A DNA stretch of 64,000 nt from DATAXP01 sp036272935 (GTDB taxonomy: Bacteria > Planctomycetota > Planctomycetia > Pirellulales > PNKZ01), in assembly GCA_036272935.1 (NCBI GenBank), contig DATAXP010000124.1, positions 41,665-105,664 on the forward strand. Reading direction: 5' to 3'. Made by a program: the position numbers and the translations under genes. Every line of letters begins with the position of its first letter. Within the stretch, counting starts at the first letter, position 1. This document shows, piece after piece, positions 1 to 8,476 of the stretch. The notes beneath the pieces are model-generated. The model had not been told where the DNA came from. It saw only the letters and a program-made list of their open reading frames with translations, and did not search any database.

Positions 1-612
1 GAACGAACGGCGAAGGAATTGCTGCATCCCAGCGCGGCTCGTGGGATCGCGACGGTTCGGTCGAGCCGGTGGCCGGCCGATGAGCAGGTTGGTCCAGATC
101 GTGGTCCAGTTGCGGGCGTACTCGTCGCCGTACTCGTCGGAATCGAGCAGGCGGTTGACCAGAGCCGACTTTTTGCCTTCCGGCGAGTGGACGAGGAACT
201 CTTTCATTTCGACCACCGTGGGCACTCGGCCCAACACGTCGAGATACACTCGGCGGCACCACTCGTTGTCGGTGGCGTGGATCGACGGCTTCAGCTCGGC
301 GGCGTCCCACGCGGCGCGGATTTGCTTATCGATGAACGCGACAATGTCTTCGTCGCGCACGGCGCTCGACGGCAGCGCCTGCAGGTTGCCGCCTCGCGCG
401 CTGGCCAGCGGAATGCCGCCGCCGGTCTTCGGCTTCGCATCGGCCTGGGGTGCATCGTCGGTCTTCTTCTTCGCGGCGGCCTTGCCGTTGGCGGCGGCTT
501 TGGCTTTGGGAGCGGCAACTGCGCTAGAGACCGACCACTGTGCCCCGGCGATCGACGATCCGACGAGCGCCAAGACAACAACGATACGCGACGTGAGATT
601 CAGCCGTCGCAT
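1..612 (-). CDS. DUF1549 domain secreted protein, N-terminal part only
   Basis: The gene opens at an ATG at 612, preceded by a purine-rich AGGGAAGGGA, and runs off the left window edge, so only about 204 residues are visible. The first ~28 residues form a hydrophobic signal peptide, followed by an Ala/Lys-rich low-complexity linker. From about residue 95 the DUF1549 pattern appears: FIDKQIRAAW, then RRVYLDVLGRVPT, then LLDSDEYGDEYARNW and a W-T-N-L-L-I-G stretch. DUF1549 proteins are abundant in Planctomycetes, are usually fused to DUF1553 and lie next to DUF1501 genes; their biochemical role is not established. The continuation should lie left of the window. Family assignment is confident from the motifs; function is unknown. 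Confidence 0.85.
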   Translation of the reverse strand, partial: MRRLNLTSRIVVVLALVGSSIAGAQWSVSSAVAAPKAKAAANGKAAAKKKTDDAPQADAKPKTGGGIPLASARGGNLQALPSSAVRDEDIVAFIDKQIRAAWDAAELKPSIHATDNEWCRRVYLDVLGRVPTVVEMKEFLVHSPEGKKSALVNRLLDSDEYGDEYARNWTTIWTNLLIGRPPARPNRRDPTSRAGMQQFLRRSF

Positions 613-895
613 GGTGTCCCTTCCCTCTTCTCTGGTGCGACACATTGTCGGCTCACGGCTGATCGTAGGGCTGTTCCCGACCCCGTCTGGCTGCAAGCTC
701 CCGCCTTCAGTGCCTAACGATATTTAACCAATTTCGCGGCTCGTCGCACAAAGGTTAACGAAATTTAACCGCACATGATTAGGGGAAACGGTCTGCAAGG
801 TCGGGCCCAACCGGGGGAGGCACGTCGACGCTTCCGCCCGCGCCCCCGCCGCGCGCTCGGCGTAGGTCTCCCGACCCCGCCCCCGCCGCTGGAGG

Positions 896-978
896 CCAAA
901 AAACTCGCCGAGTTTATTTTTTGGTTCCTGAGGGTCCCAGGGGGGTAAGACCAAAATACTCGCCTCGTTTTTTGGTCT
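896..978. repeat. Twin hairpins sharing the loop motif ACTCGCC
   Basis: Hairpin 1 pairs CCAAAAAA (896-903) with TTTTTTGG (917-924). Hairpin 2 pairs AGACCAAAA (948-956) with TTTTGGTCT (970-978). Both loops carry ACTCGCC in the same orientation, and inside hairpin 1 AAACTCG/CGAGTTT is a second possible palindrome. They sit between divergent genes, so a simple terminator role for a flanking gene is unlikely. Function unknown. Confidence 0.6.
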
Positions 979-1127
979 GAACCAGCCATACGACGTTTTG
1001 CTGTCCGCAATCTGTGCACGATGCGAGAGCTTACCCCTGCGGGGCCAACGTCTCCACGGCGAAAGCAGGCCACTCGCGGCAACATCGACGTCGAACTGAC
1101 CGTCGCGTAGCGTCGATCGAAATTGAC

Positions 1128-1162
1128 TTGACGCTCGGTGGTCGATGCTCTAAAATATAGAG
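1128..1162 (+). promoter_or_regulatory. Sigma-70-like promoter with overlapping palindromic operator
   Basis: TTGACG (1128-1133) and TAAAAT (1151-1156) are separated by exactly 17 bp, a good housekeeping promoter. The palindrome CTCTA-N5-TAGAG (1148-1162) covers the -10 box. The second gene of the downstream pair encodes a small winged-helix regulator, so an autorepressor site is the natural inference. Confidence 0.6.
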
Positions 1163-1199
1163 TATTCTGTCGTGAAGAGCATTCAGCCTGGAGATTGCC

Positions 1200-1841
1200 A
1201 TGAGCACGGGAAATATCGCACGCGTGCAGGCCGATCTGCATGCCATGCAACAGGCCTTGGGCCTGGGTTCGATGTGGAGCATGACCGACGTCCGGTTTGG
1301 TTATGCGCTGGCCGGCGCTTGCGCGCTGCTGGCAGCGCTGCGTTGGCCAGGCTCACCGCTGGCGGTTGCGATGCCTTGGGCCGCCGTCCCGCTCCTCATG
1401 CTGCTGGCGATTTGGATCGGCTACATGGCGGTGAAATCGCGCACGCTGCCGTATCGTGAACTAGCGCGCCGGCGCGAGTACCAATTCGGCATCCTGGTGA
1501 TGGGTTGCGCGCTGTTGGCCTCGCTGGGATACAAGTACTGGAGCCGCTTGGCGGGGCTCACCATACCTCAGTCGGGCGGCGCGTTGTTGGCGCTGCTGGG
1601 CGCCGGGACCGTCATCTACGGGGTCGCTCAACCGGCGCCCCGGCGCTATCCGCGGAGCTACTGCGTCGCTTGCGGCTTGCCCACGATCATGTTCGGCTTG
1701 GCCCTGCCGCTCGTGGGGCCAGAATATACCGAGGCACTGATCGGCCTGATGGGACTCGCGGCGTTCGGCGCCGGCGCGCTGGCCATGCGGCACCAGGTGT
1801 TGAACCGTCTGGCTGAGGAACACGCCCGTGTCCTCGATTGA
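1200..1841 (+). CDS. Multi-pass membrane protein of unknown function
   Basis: This 213-residue protein has about six hydrophobic segments: near residues 35-50, 58-78, 98-115, 128-145, 160-178 and 180-198. A short soluble N-terminus precedes them. It belongs to no family I can name by eye. It shares 14 bp with the following winged-helix regulator gene, so the two are almost certainly co-transcribed from the promoter at 1128-1156. Membrane protein plus small HTH regulator pairs of this type are frequent in Planctomycetes and Acidobacteria; the membrane protein may be an effector or signal sensor for the regulator, which is inference. A conserved C-A-C pair in YCVACGLP near residue 155 is the only striking polar motif in the membrane region. 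Confidence 0.75.
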   Translation: MSTGNIARVQADLHAMQQALGLGSMWSMTDVRFGYALAGACALLAALRWPGSPLAVAMPWAAVPLLMLLAIWIGYMAVKSRTLPYRELARRREYQFGILVMGCALLASLGYKYWSRLAGLTIPQSGGALLALLGAGTVIYGVAQPAPRRYPRSYCVACGLPTIMFGLALPLVGPEYTEALIGLMGLAAFGAGALAMRHQVLNRLAEEHARVLD

Positions 1842-2142
1842 TTTCAACGGGCTGGACACGCTGGTGCATGGGCCGGCGCGGCTGGGCGTGCTCACCGTAT
1901 TGCAGGTGGAAGGCCCGCTCGATTTCACCACGCTGAGCAAGCGCTTCGAGATCGCCGACGGCGCAATGGGCGCCCACCTGCGAAAGTTGGAGGATTCGGG
2001 CTACATCACCTGCAAGCGCGAGTTCGTGGGTCGTCGGCCGCGAACCACCTACTCACTCACCCCGCCGGGTCGTCGAGCGCTAAAGCAGTACCTCGAAACA
2101 ATGCAGAAGATCATCGACTTGGCCGGCCGGCCGCGCGATTGA
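1828..2142 (+). CDS. Winged-helix transcriptional regulator (HTH_34 / MarR-like)
   Basis: This 104-residue protein is essentially a single winged-helix domain. RLGVLTVLQVEGPLDF forms the first helices, FTTLSKRFEIADGAMGAHLR the recognition helix region, LEDSGYITCKREFVGRRPR the wing, and YSLTPPGRRALKQYL the last helix. This order is typical of the small 'transcriptional regulator / winged helix DNA-binding domain' family that dimerises through its terminal helix. Its start lies 14 bp inside the upstream membrane-protein gene, indicating translational coupling. The CTCTA-N5-TAGAG palindrome over the -10 box upstream of the pair is the likely binding site. The ligand is unknown. Confidence 0.85.
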   Translation: MSSIDFNGLDTLVHGPARLGVLTVLQVEGPLDFTTLSKRFEIADGAMGAHLRKLEDSGYITCKREFVGRRPRTTYSLTPPGRRALKQYLETMQKIIDLAGRPRD

Positions 2143-2202
2143 GATCGCCACACACCTTCCGGCCTCCGCGAAAACGCTCGTTCCGCAACTCGGGGCGGCC
2201 GG

Positions 2203-2610
2203 TTACGGTGTTTCCAGGGTGTTCGACGACGGCGCCAAGGTGGTCAATGTCCACGTGAAACCGCCTTCGTGGATAGAGACGACAGAGCCAGGATAGGTAT
2301 ATCCCGAACCGCTTTGATTCAGCGCCAGCGCGCCATAGCTGCCATCGGGTAACGCGGTGAACTGCGCGAACACCTGTTTGAATTCCGCGACGGTCCAGAG
2401 CTTGCCGGCCTTGTCGGCACCAATGCAGACGACATCGCCCCGGCTCTCCGGCGGCGAGGCAATGATTGCGGCGTCGCCGTTCATAAAGCTGAACGTGCCG
2501 GCAGCCGCCGCCCACATCAGCCGGCCCTTGCCTGCCTGGGTCGGAACTTGCAGCACCAGCGAAAACGGATTCCCCGTGGAGTCCGCCGCGTCGAATGCAA
2601 AATACAACAT
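2203..2610 (-). CDS. Hypothetical protein
   Basis: This is an unrecognised protein of about 135 residues. I chose the ATG at 2610 because AGAGGAG lies about 9 nt upstream; the ATG three codons earlier (2619) sits directly on that Shine-Dalgarno sequence. The frame stays open further upstream with coding-like composition, so a longer form starting at a rare codon cannot be excluded. The protein is rich in beta-type alternation, with no signal peptide in this version and no recognisable motif. It lies downstream of, and in the same direction as, the lipase-like lipoprotein gene, about 250 bp away, and converges on the winged-helix regulator. Confidence 0.5.
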   Translation of the reverse strand: MLYFAFDAADSTGNPFSLVLQVPTQAGKGRLMWAAAAGTFSFMNGDAAIIASPPESRGDVVCIGADKAGKLWTVAEFKQVFAQFTALPDGSYGALALNQSGSGYTYPGSVVSIHEGGFTWTLTTLAPSSNTLETP

Positions 2611-2863
2611 GTTGCCCATCTCCTCTGGTTGCAATCTGGACAACGATATCGCGACAACGGGTACGCCGCCGATTATTTGTTGTGCCCCGCAACCGCTGTT
2701 GGATGCCGAACGCAAACGCTCGGTTGCACGCCGCTTCTGCGTGACCTGGAAAGCAGTGTAGCGGATACAGGCCCGAGAAGCGACGAGGCGCATTTCGTGC
2801 CAGCGCGCACCGCCTGCCGGCAGGCGATCATACAGTCGGGGAACACTTGGCTTGAGCACGGTC

Positions 2864-4837
2864 TTAGTTGCTGCTGCCAACCGTCGCGCTCTGCGTGGCG
2901 GCGGGCGCGAATTGAATCTGCTCGATGGCCGAGGGCGTCGCCGGGCCTTCGCCGCCGGTGGTGCGCAGATCGTGCAGGTGCTCGAGCAGAATTCGTCGCA
3001 CTTCGAGCACCGCCAGCGGATGCCGGTGCACGTTGCTGTGGTCGGCCGAGACGATGATCTCCGAGGCTGCGTCGGCCAGGTGCGCGCTGTCGAACGCCAC
3101 CACGCCGTCGGAGTTCTTCGCCAGCCGCCCGAGCAACCCCTTGTCGGGAATGATGCCGACGATGTTGTGGTACTTCACCCATGCCGGCCGCTCGGCCTCG
3201 AGCATCACCGGCAAGATCGGCGACGTCGGCGACAGCGAGTCGAGGCTGGTCTTCACGCTCACCAAGGTCGTGTCGCGGAACAGGCCCGGATTGTCGCGCA
3301 CCACCTGCTCCTTGGCCAGCACGCCGGGCAGCGAGATCATCTTCTGGGCCAGGTAGCGTGTCGTGTCGTTGGCGAACTTGCTGCCGCGGTGTGGCGTGGC
3401 GATCGTCACCACCCGGCTCACCGACGGGTTGGCCTTGAAGAAGAACAGTTGTTCCAGCCGTTCGCGCTCCTCGTAAGAGGCCTTGACCACGCCGAACGGC
3501 TGATCGCTTTCCAGGTGCCAGACATCGTCTCGGCTGTCGATCGATTGCAGCTTCGAGACCAGGCCGCCCATGCTGTGGCCGACGAGCACCATCTGGTCGA
3601 GCGCCGGCTCGCGGTGCTCGGGATCGAACACGTCGCGCATCCGCGCCAGCTCTTGCCGCATCCGCGTGGCCGAGGTCCAGAACGGCTGACCGCTCGGATA
3701 CATGTAGTACCAGATCTGGTAGTGGTCGCGGATCTCGGGGACGCTGCGCAGGTCGTTGAACATTTCGGTCCAGGTCAACGGGCTCGACCACAGGCCGTGC
3801 ACCATCACCACCGGAATCTTGCCGGGCCGATACGGCTCGAGCATGTACAGGCCGGTGACCGCCTGTTCGCGATCGGGCCGCAGCAGGCCGTAGGTGGAAA
3901 TATCGAGCTGCTTGTTGTTCAGGTTCAGGAAGTACGCCAGCGGCGTGCTCAGGTCGCTTTCCAGCGGCACGCGTTGTTCGCCGACCGCCACCTCGGACGT
4001 GACCAGCGGATCGTACAGCTCGAGCAATGCACGGTGCCGTCGCCCGGGGCGCCACTGGTCGCAGTTTTCATCTGGCACCAGCCGCAGGAAGGCGGTGACG
4101 GCGAAGGCCAAGTTCTGCGGATAGTACTTGTCGGCGGCGTCTTCTTGTTCGGGCCGCTTGCGCACGGCGATCAGCGGCACGCCCAGGCCATAGGTCTGGA
4201 ACTGGTTCGCCAGGCCGTTCACTTCGTAATCGCTGACGAACTTGAACTCATCGAAATCTTCGTCCGTCCACGCATTGCTGCGCACGACGACCGAGATGTC
4301 GAACTTCTGGGTGGCGGTGTCGATCGGATGCGACCGTCCCGGCAACAAGCCTCCCTGCTTTTGCACCAGCCGCAACGTGTTCTCCAGTGCGCCGTTGTAG
4401 AGTTGGCACGCGCCGCGGAATTGCGGATCGTAAGGATTGCGCAAGTGCGAGAAGCGCTGATCGAACAGATACAAGTACGAGTACGCGACCGCGGCGCCGT
4501 AAAAGTCGAGCGCCGCTTGCTGATCGCGGGCCTGCATTTTTTTGCCCGCGCGGTAGCTCAGCTCGGCAAACGAATACAGCTTCTCGGCCGAGGGATCGCG
4601 CTCGATGATCGCTTGCAAGTCGGCCAGCAGTTTCGACGGGTCGCCGTGCAGCTCGCCGGTCAGGTCGTATTGTCTGAGCACCTGCAAGGTGCGATCGGTG
4701 GCGGGCGACTCGGCCTGAAACTTGATCTGCTCGACGAGCGGGTCCTTGGGAACTTTGCGGACCCGCGCGTACTCCGTCGAGGCGCAGCCCATCGCACCCA
4801 GCGAGAGCAAAACAACCAGAGTGGCTAGCTGGTACAT
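2864..4837 (-). CDS. Alpha/beta-hydrolase (lipase-like) lipoprotein
   Basis: The start at 4837 gives a short lipoprotein signal: a hydrophobic stretch ending in LSLGAMGC, so Cys20 would be lipidated. The next ~300 residues are mostly helical and of unknown role. From about residue 350 an alpha/beta-hydrolase fold begins with IPVVMVHGLWSSPLTW (oxyanion/HG motif). The nucleophile elbow GHSMGG is near residue 420. A candidate catalytic His lies in SADHSNVHRHP near residue 600. PGAP-type annotation would call it an esterase or lipase of the DUF676/PGAP1-like group. The substrate is unknown; with a lipid anchor it acts in the envelope. An upstream in-frame ATG at 4921 would destroy the signal peptide and is not favoured. 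Confidence 0.8.
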   Translation of the reverse strand: MYQLATLVVLLSLGAMGCASTEYARVRKVPKDPLVEQIKFQAESPATDRTLQVLRQYDLTGELHGDPSKLLADLQAIIERDPSAEKLYSFAELSYRAGKKMQARDQQAALDFYGAAVAYSYLYLFDQRFSHLRNPYDPQFRGACQLYNGALENTLRLVQKQGGLLPGRSHPIDTATQKFDISVVVRSNAWTDEDFDEFKFVSDYEVNGLANQFQTYGLGVPLIAVRKRPEQEDAADKYYPQNLAFAVTAFLRLVPDENCDQWRPGRRHRALLELYDPLVTSEVAVGEQRVPLESDLSTPLAYFLNLNNKQLDISTYGLLRPDREQAVTGLYMLEPYRPGKIPVVMVHGLWSSPLTWTEMFNDLRSVPEIRDHYQIWYYMYPSGQPFWTSATRMRQELARMRDVFDPEHREPALDQMVLVGHSMGGLVSKLQSIDSRDDVWHLESDQPFGVVKASYEERERLEQLFFFKANPSVSRVVTIATPHRGSKFANDTTRYLAQKMISLPGVLAKEQVVRDNPGLFRDTTLVSVKTSLDSLSPTSPILPVMLEAERPAWVKYHNIVGIIPDKGLLGRLAKNSDGVVAFDSAHLADAASEIIVSADHSNVHRHPLAVLEVRRILLEHLHDLRTTGGEGPATPSAIEQIQFAPAATQSATVGSSN

Positions 4838-5048
4838 TGCCGGGGCTTGCGGTAGACTCGGTGGAACGCAACACTTTTCCGCGTTTTCGACGGTCGGCTG
4901 GCTCGCCCGCGCGCAGCGCAAGCGGGCCGGAAGTCGTCCGGCAAAACGGGATGCGAACGATTAGGCAATTCGACCCCGTGGGTCAATGCCGCTTGGTTCG
5001 TGCTAGCAACCCATCGACTCGCACTGCCACCTGAGGACGCGCCGACGG

Positions 5049-5510
5049 ATGACCAAGCGGGTAATTCAAGGCCTTGACGAGCTGCGCACGCTGATCGGGC
5101 AGCCGTTGGGCACTAGCGACTGGCTTGAAGTCACTCAAGAGCGAGTCGACGCGTTCGCCGACGCCACCGACGACCATCAATGGATCCATTGCGATCCCGA
5201 GTTGGCCGAGCGCAAGAGCCCCTACGGCACGACGGTCGCTCACGGTTTCCTCACGCTCGCACTTAGCACCACGCTCACGCAGCAGAGCGTGGCGATCGAG
5301 GGACTGAAGATGATCATCAACTACGGCGTCAACCGCGTGCGGTTTCCCACGGCCGTGAAGGTCGGCTCGCGCGTGCGGATGAGCGTCGAGCTGGTCGAGC
5401 TGCGCGAGATGCGTGCCGGTGCCCAGGCAACACTCAAACAATCGTTCGAGATCGAAGGGGAACCGCGTCCGGCGTGCGTGGCCGAGACGATCGTGCGGCT
5501 CTTCTTCTGA
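5049..5510 (+). CDS. MaoC-like (R)-specific enoyl-CoA hydratase
   Basis: The 153-residue protein has the single hot-dog-fold MaoC architecture. The hydratase motif is present as DATDDHQWIHCDPE around residues 40-53, with the catalytic Asp-x4-His arrangement, followed by the SPYGTTVAHGFLTLAL segment typical of NodN/(R)-hydratases. It should hydrate trans-2-enoyl-CoA to (R)-3-hydroxyacyl-CoA, in fatty-acid or polyester metabolism, in the cytoplasm. It is divergent from the lipase gene with a 211-bp gap and is followed after 44 bp by a GNAT gene in the same direction. The acyl specificity cannot be read from sequence. Confidence 0.85.
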   Translation: MTKRVIQGLDELRTLIGQPLGTSDWLEVTQERVDAFADATDDHQWIHCDPELAERKSPYGTTVAHGFLTLALSTTLTQQSVAIEGLKMIINYGVNRVRFPTAVKVGSRVRMSVELVELREMRAGAQATLKQSFEIEGEPRPACVAETIVRLFF

Positions 5511-5554
5511 GCCCGCTGCCTTGCGGTAGCCCGTGCGGCACCGAGTGCAACACC

Positions 5555-6169
5555 GTGCAGCTCACCGACGACCGATTACTGCTGCGTCCGCCCAAGATGT
5601 CCGACGCCGATGCGTTGTTCGAGGCAGCGCGCGAATCGATCGCCGCGCTGGCGACCTGGCTTCCCTGGTGCCACCCCAACTACCAGCGTGAAGAAAGCGT
5701 CGGCTGGATTCGGCTCTGTCGAACCGGCTGGGATGAAGGGACCGCGTTCCAGTTTTTCATTTTCGCTCGCGACACGCTCGGGTTCCTCGGAAGCTGCGGC
5801 ATCAACGAGTACGACCAGCCCCGGCGGCGCGCGAACCTCGGCTACTGGGTACGCTCCCGTGCTCAGCGCACCGGCGTTGCCACCGCCGCGGCGCGCCTGG
5901 CAGCGCGGTTCGCCTTCAACGAACTAGGCATGCAGCGGCTCGAAATCGTCGCTGCCGTCGGCAACGTCGCCAGCCAGCGTGTTGCCGCCCGGCTCGGCGC
6001 GACGTGCGAAGGATGCCTGCGCAACCGTCTGCGCATCGGCCAGGTGCAGCACGATGCCTTCGGTTACTCGCTGATCCCCGGCGACGCGGCGCAGTGGAAG
6101 GTAAACGACCGAGAGTCCAATTTAGCCGCGTCGCTTGCAATGCGCGGGGCAATCCCCGCGCCTAAATGA
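5555..6169 (+). CDS. GNAT N-acetyltransferase, RimJ/RimL type
   Basis: I place the start at GTG 5555, because VQLTDDRLLLRPPKMSDAD is the usual N-terminus of this family; the longer frame begins inside the preceding gene. Conserved GNAT features follow: an N-terminal LRPP motif, LGYWVRSRAQRTGVATAA (acetyl-CoA-binding R/Q-x-x-G-x-A loop), and VASQRVAARLGATCEG near the C-terminus. Such enzymes acetylate ribosomal proteins or small amines; the substrate is undefined. The last ~17 codons and the stop codon lie inside a dispersed palindromic repeat (6120-6167). The C-terminal tail is therefore probably a recent extension created by insertion of the repeat. Confidence 0.8.
   Translation: MQLTDDRLLLRPPKMSDADALFEAARESIAALATWLPWCHPNYQREESVGWIRLCRTGWDEGTAFQFFIFARDTLGFLGSCGINEYDQPRRRANLGYWVRSRAQRTGVATAAARLAARFAFNELGMQRLEIVAAVGNVASQRVAARLGATCEGCLRNRLRIGQVQHDAFGYSLIPGDAAQWKVNDRESNLAASLAMRGAIPAPK
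6120..6167. repeat. Dispersed palindrome, TTTAGCCG family
   Basis: ATTTAG (6120-6125) and CTAAAT (6162-6167) bound an inner hairpin GCGCGGGG-CAAT-CCCCGCGC. The flank TTTAGCCGCGTCGC matches the elements at 10179-10203 and 11787-11850. It provides the 3' end and part of the stop codon of the GNAT gene. Confidence 0.65.
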
Positions 6170-6178
6170 AACTCGTCA

Positions 6179-7300
6179 TCATTGTCCCACGGCCATCCGG
6201 TGCGTCGGCACGGGGCGGCCCGGGCGGAAGCTTTGCACGTTGGCCATCTCGACCGAGAGGCCGTGCTTCGTGGCCAGCGCTTTCGCTTCTCGCTGCACCA
6301 GCTCGCTGAGGCGCGCGGGATCGATTGCCACGCGCGCGTTGACGGTCAACTCTGCTTCGGCGACTTTCGCTTCCGAGGCCAGCGACAGCTCGGCGCCGAC
6401 ATCGGAGCTGACCAGGTTCGCCAGCGACGATTCACCTTCCGCCGTGCCGAACACTTTCAGGTGCGCCGGCTCGGCATCATCCATCGCACACGCCTCGCGT
6501 AGCCGGACGACAAGCTCCAGCACCACCTCGTCCAACGAGAACGGCTTCCGCTTGTCCCCGGCGGTCAAGCGAACCGTGCAGTTCAACCAGCCCAGCTCCG
6601 CCTCGCCTTCGGCGTAGATGTCGTAATCGACCTCAGGCGTCCGTGTCCGTTTCGCTGCCGGAGCACTCAAGGCCTGCTCGAGCGCGTCGAGCGCGTCGCC
6701 ACGCCGAGCGCTGATCGCCAGCACCTTTTTGCCCGGGAAGCGTTGGCCGACAAGCCGCAGCAGATCTTGGCGCTGGACCGACGAGAGTTTGTCGATCTTG
6801 TTGATCGCGATCACGTCGGCCTCTTCGAGCTGCTTGAGAAAAATGTACGCCGCCTTCGGCGAAAAGCCGACGTCGTCGCTGCCGCCGAGGATTTTGCGTC
6901 CGTGCTCAGGCTTGAGCAGCACGCCCAGCGGTCCCACGTCGTATCGGTCGCCGTAAAGCTGCGCGAGCGGCTCGGCCACCGTCGCCGCCAGGTCGGTGCA
7001 GCTCCCCACCGGCTCGGCCAGGATCACGTCCGGCTGCTCGTCGGCGCTCAGCCTCGCGGCTGTCGCAACCAGGTCGTCAAACTTGCAGCAGAAGCAGGCG
7101 CCGGTCACTTCGCCGACATTCAACCCTTGCGCTTCGAGCGACTGCGTGTCGACCAGCCCGTACGCCTGATCGTTGGTGACGATGGCGACCTTGAGCCCGC
7201 GATCGATGTATCGCCGGGCGAGCCGCGCGATCGCGGTGGTTTTGCCGGCCCCCAAAAATCCGCCCAGTATCAGGAAGCGAACACGTTTCATGGTTGCCAT
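6179..7300 (-). CDS. CobW/YjiA-family GTP-binding metallochaperone
   Basis: This G3E GTPase has Walker A GGFLGAGKTTAI at the N-terminus. It also has a CxCC-like metal site in GACFCCKFDDL near residue 70, and the NKxD guanine-specificity motif in INKIDKL near residue 180. Starts at 7300 or 7291 (MATM) are both possible; longer versions add Arg/Pro-rich non-conserved sequence. The G3E family inserts or stores metals (Zn, Co, Ni). Here the C-terminal third lacks the usual CobW_C beta domain and is a planctomycete-type extension with two similar LNCTVRLT / ELTVNARV beta strands. No metal-enzyme partner is adjacent. It is divergent from the DegT aminotransferase across 62 bp and has no clear Zur-type site. 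Confidence 0.85.
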   Translation of the reverse strand: MATMKRVRFLILGGFLGAGKTTAIARLARRYIDRGLKVAIVTNDQAYGLVDTQSLEAQGLNVGEVTGACFCCKFDDLVATAARLSADEQPDVILAEPVGSCTDLAATVAEPLAQLYGDRYDVGPLGVLLKPEHGRKILGGSDDVGFSPKAAYIFLKQLEEADVIAINKIDKLSSVQRQDLLRLVGQRFPGKKVLAISARRGDALDALEQALSAPAAKRTRTPEVDYDIYAEGEAELGWLNCTVRLTAGDKRKPFSLDEVVLELVVRLREACAMDDAEPAHLKVFGTAEGESSLANLVSSDVGAELSLASEAKVAEAELTVNARVAIDPARLSELVQREAKALATKHGLSVEMANVQSFRPGRPVPTHRMAVGQ

Positions 7301-7362
7301 TCGTGGTGGTGATTGTTCATTCGGAATGTGCAACACATTCTGACACGCCGTAGAGTATAGGC

Positions 7363-8475
7363 ATGCTCTCTTCCGATCACGACCCCTTAGGACCGTTCGA
7401 CTGGCCGCGGCCCGATGCGGAGGTGCGCGCGGCGCTCGAAGCGGCGTATGCCGACGGTAGCTGGGGCAAGTACCACGGCGGCCACACGGCGCGATTGGCC
7501 GACGCGCTGCGCGGGTGGCTGAATGTCGAGCATGCACTTCTCTGCTGCTCGGGGACGTTCGCCGTGCAACTGGCGCTGCGCGGTTTGGGCATCGGCGCGG
7601 GGGATGAGGTGATCCTTGCCGGCTACGATTTTCCCGGGAATTTTCGGGCGATCGAAGCGGCCGGAGCGCGGACGGTGCTGGTCGACGTGGTGCGCGGCGG
7701 CGTGACGCTCGATGCCTCGCTGCTGGCCGATGCGTGCTCGCCGGCGACGCGGGCCGTCATTGTGTCGCACCTGCACGGCACCATGGCGCCAATGAGCAGC
7801 ATCCTCGCCGTCGCACGTGAGCGCGGCCTGATGGTGATCGAAGATGCCTGCCAGGTGCCGGGAGCTCGCGTCGACGGCCGGCTGGCGGGGACGTGGGGCG
7901 ATGTCGGCGTGTTCAGCTTTGGCGGCAGCAAGCTGCTCACCGCCGGTCGTGGCGGGGCGATCGTCACGTCGCGCCCCGAAGTCGCCCAGCGGGCGAAGGT
8001 GTATTGCGAACAGGGGAACAACGCGTTTCCGCTCAGCGAATTGCAAGCGGCCGTCGTGTTGCCGCAACTCGGCACGCTCGCCGATCTGAACGCCCACCGG
8101 CGAACGAGCGCCCAACGGTTGATCGCTGCTCTGGCCGAGTGCTCGGCGATCCGGCCGCTGGCGTCGACTGCCGCTGGCACCGAAGCGGCTTATTATAAGG
8201 TCGGGCTATGGTTGTACCCCGACGGGCCTGGCGAGGTGCCGCGGGAGCGGTTTATCGCGGCGGCGCAGCGGCTAGGGGTGCCGGTCGATGCCGGGTTTCG
8301 TGGGTTTGTGCATCGCGGGCCACGGCGCTGCCGGTTGACCGGCGCGCTCGATCAATCTCGCCGGGCCGCTGAGCAATTTCTCGTGCTGCACCACCCGGTG
8401 CTGCTCGAGCCGCCGGAGGTGATCGACGCCGTAGCTGCGGCACTGGTGCGCGTTGCAGGCGAAGCCGTCGAGTGA
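7363..8475 (+). CDS. DegT/DnrJ/EryC1/StrS-family PLP aminotransferase
   Basis: This 370-residue fold-type I PLP enzyme has LLCCSGTFAVQLALRG at the N-terminus, the PLP-contacting HLHGTMAPM and EDACQVPGARVDGR segments, and the Schiff-base lysine in FSFGGSKLLTAGRGG near residue 190. Family members aminate keto-sugars for surface polysaccharides or antibiotics, or act in related AHBA synthesis. No nucleotide-sugar genes are next to it, so the substrate is open. Length and motif order are complete. It ends 1 bp before the convergent csrA stop codon. Confidence 0.85.
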   Translation: MLSSDHDPLGPFDWPRPDAEVRAALEAAYADGSWGKYHGGHTARLADALRGWLNVEHALLCCSGTFAVQLALRGLGIGAGDEVILAGYDFPGNFRAIEAAGARTVLVDVVRGGVTLDASLLADACSPATRAVIVSHLHGTMAPMSSILAVARERGLMVIEDACQVPGARVDGRLAGTWGDVGVFSFGGSKLLTAGRGGAIVTSRPEVAQRAKVYCEQGNNAFPLSELQAAVVLPQLGTLADLNAHRRTSAQRLIAALAECSAIRPLASTAAGTEAAYYKVGLWLYPDGPGEVPRERFIAAAQRLGVPVDAGFRGFVHRGPRRCRLTGALDQSRRAAEQFLVLHHPVLLEPPEVIDAVAAALVRVAGEAVE

Positions 8476-8476
8476 A

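Larger units (their letters stand above)
613..1199. other. Divergent intergenic region with twin hairpins and a promoter
   Basis: These 587 bases separate the DUF1549 gene (minus) from the membrane-protein gene (plus). I see no convincing gene. The region contains an AT-rich patch near 720-785, a G/C-rich stretch 800-895, two tandem hairpins (896-978) and a promoter with an overlapping palindrome (1128-1162). Confidence 0.7.

Noticed and set aside
2852..4828. Long plus-strand open frame (658 codons) opposite the lipase gene
   Set aside because: It mirrors the codon bias of the antisense gene; its product is His/Arg/Gln-rich without domains, while the minus strand has a lipoprotein signal and GHSMGG.
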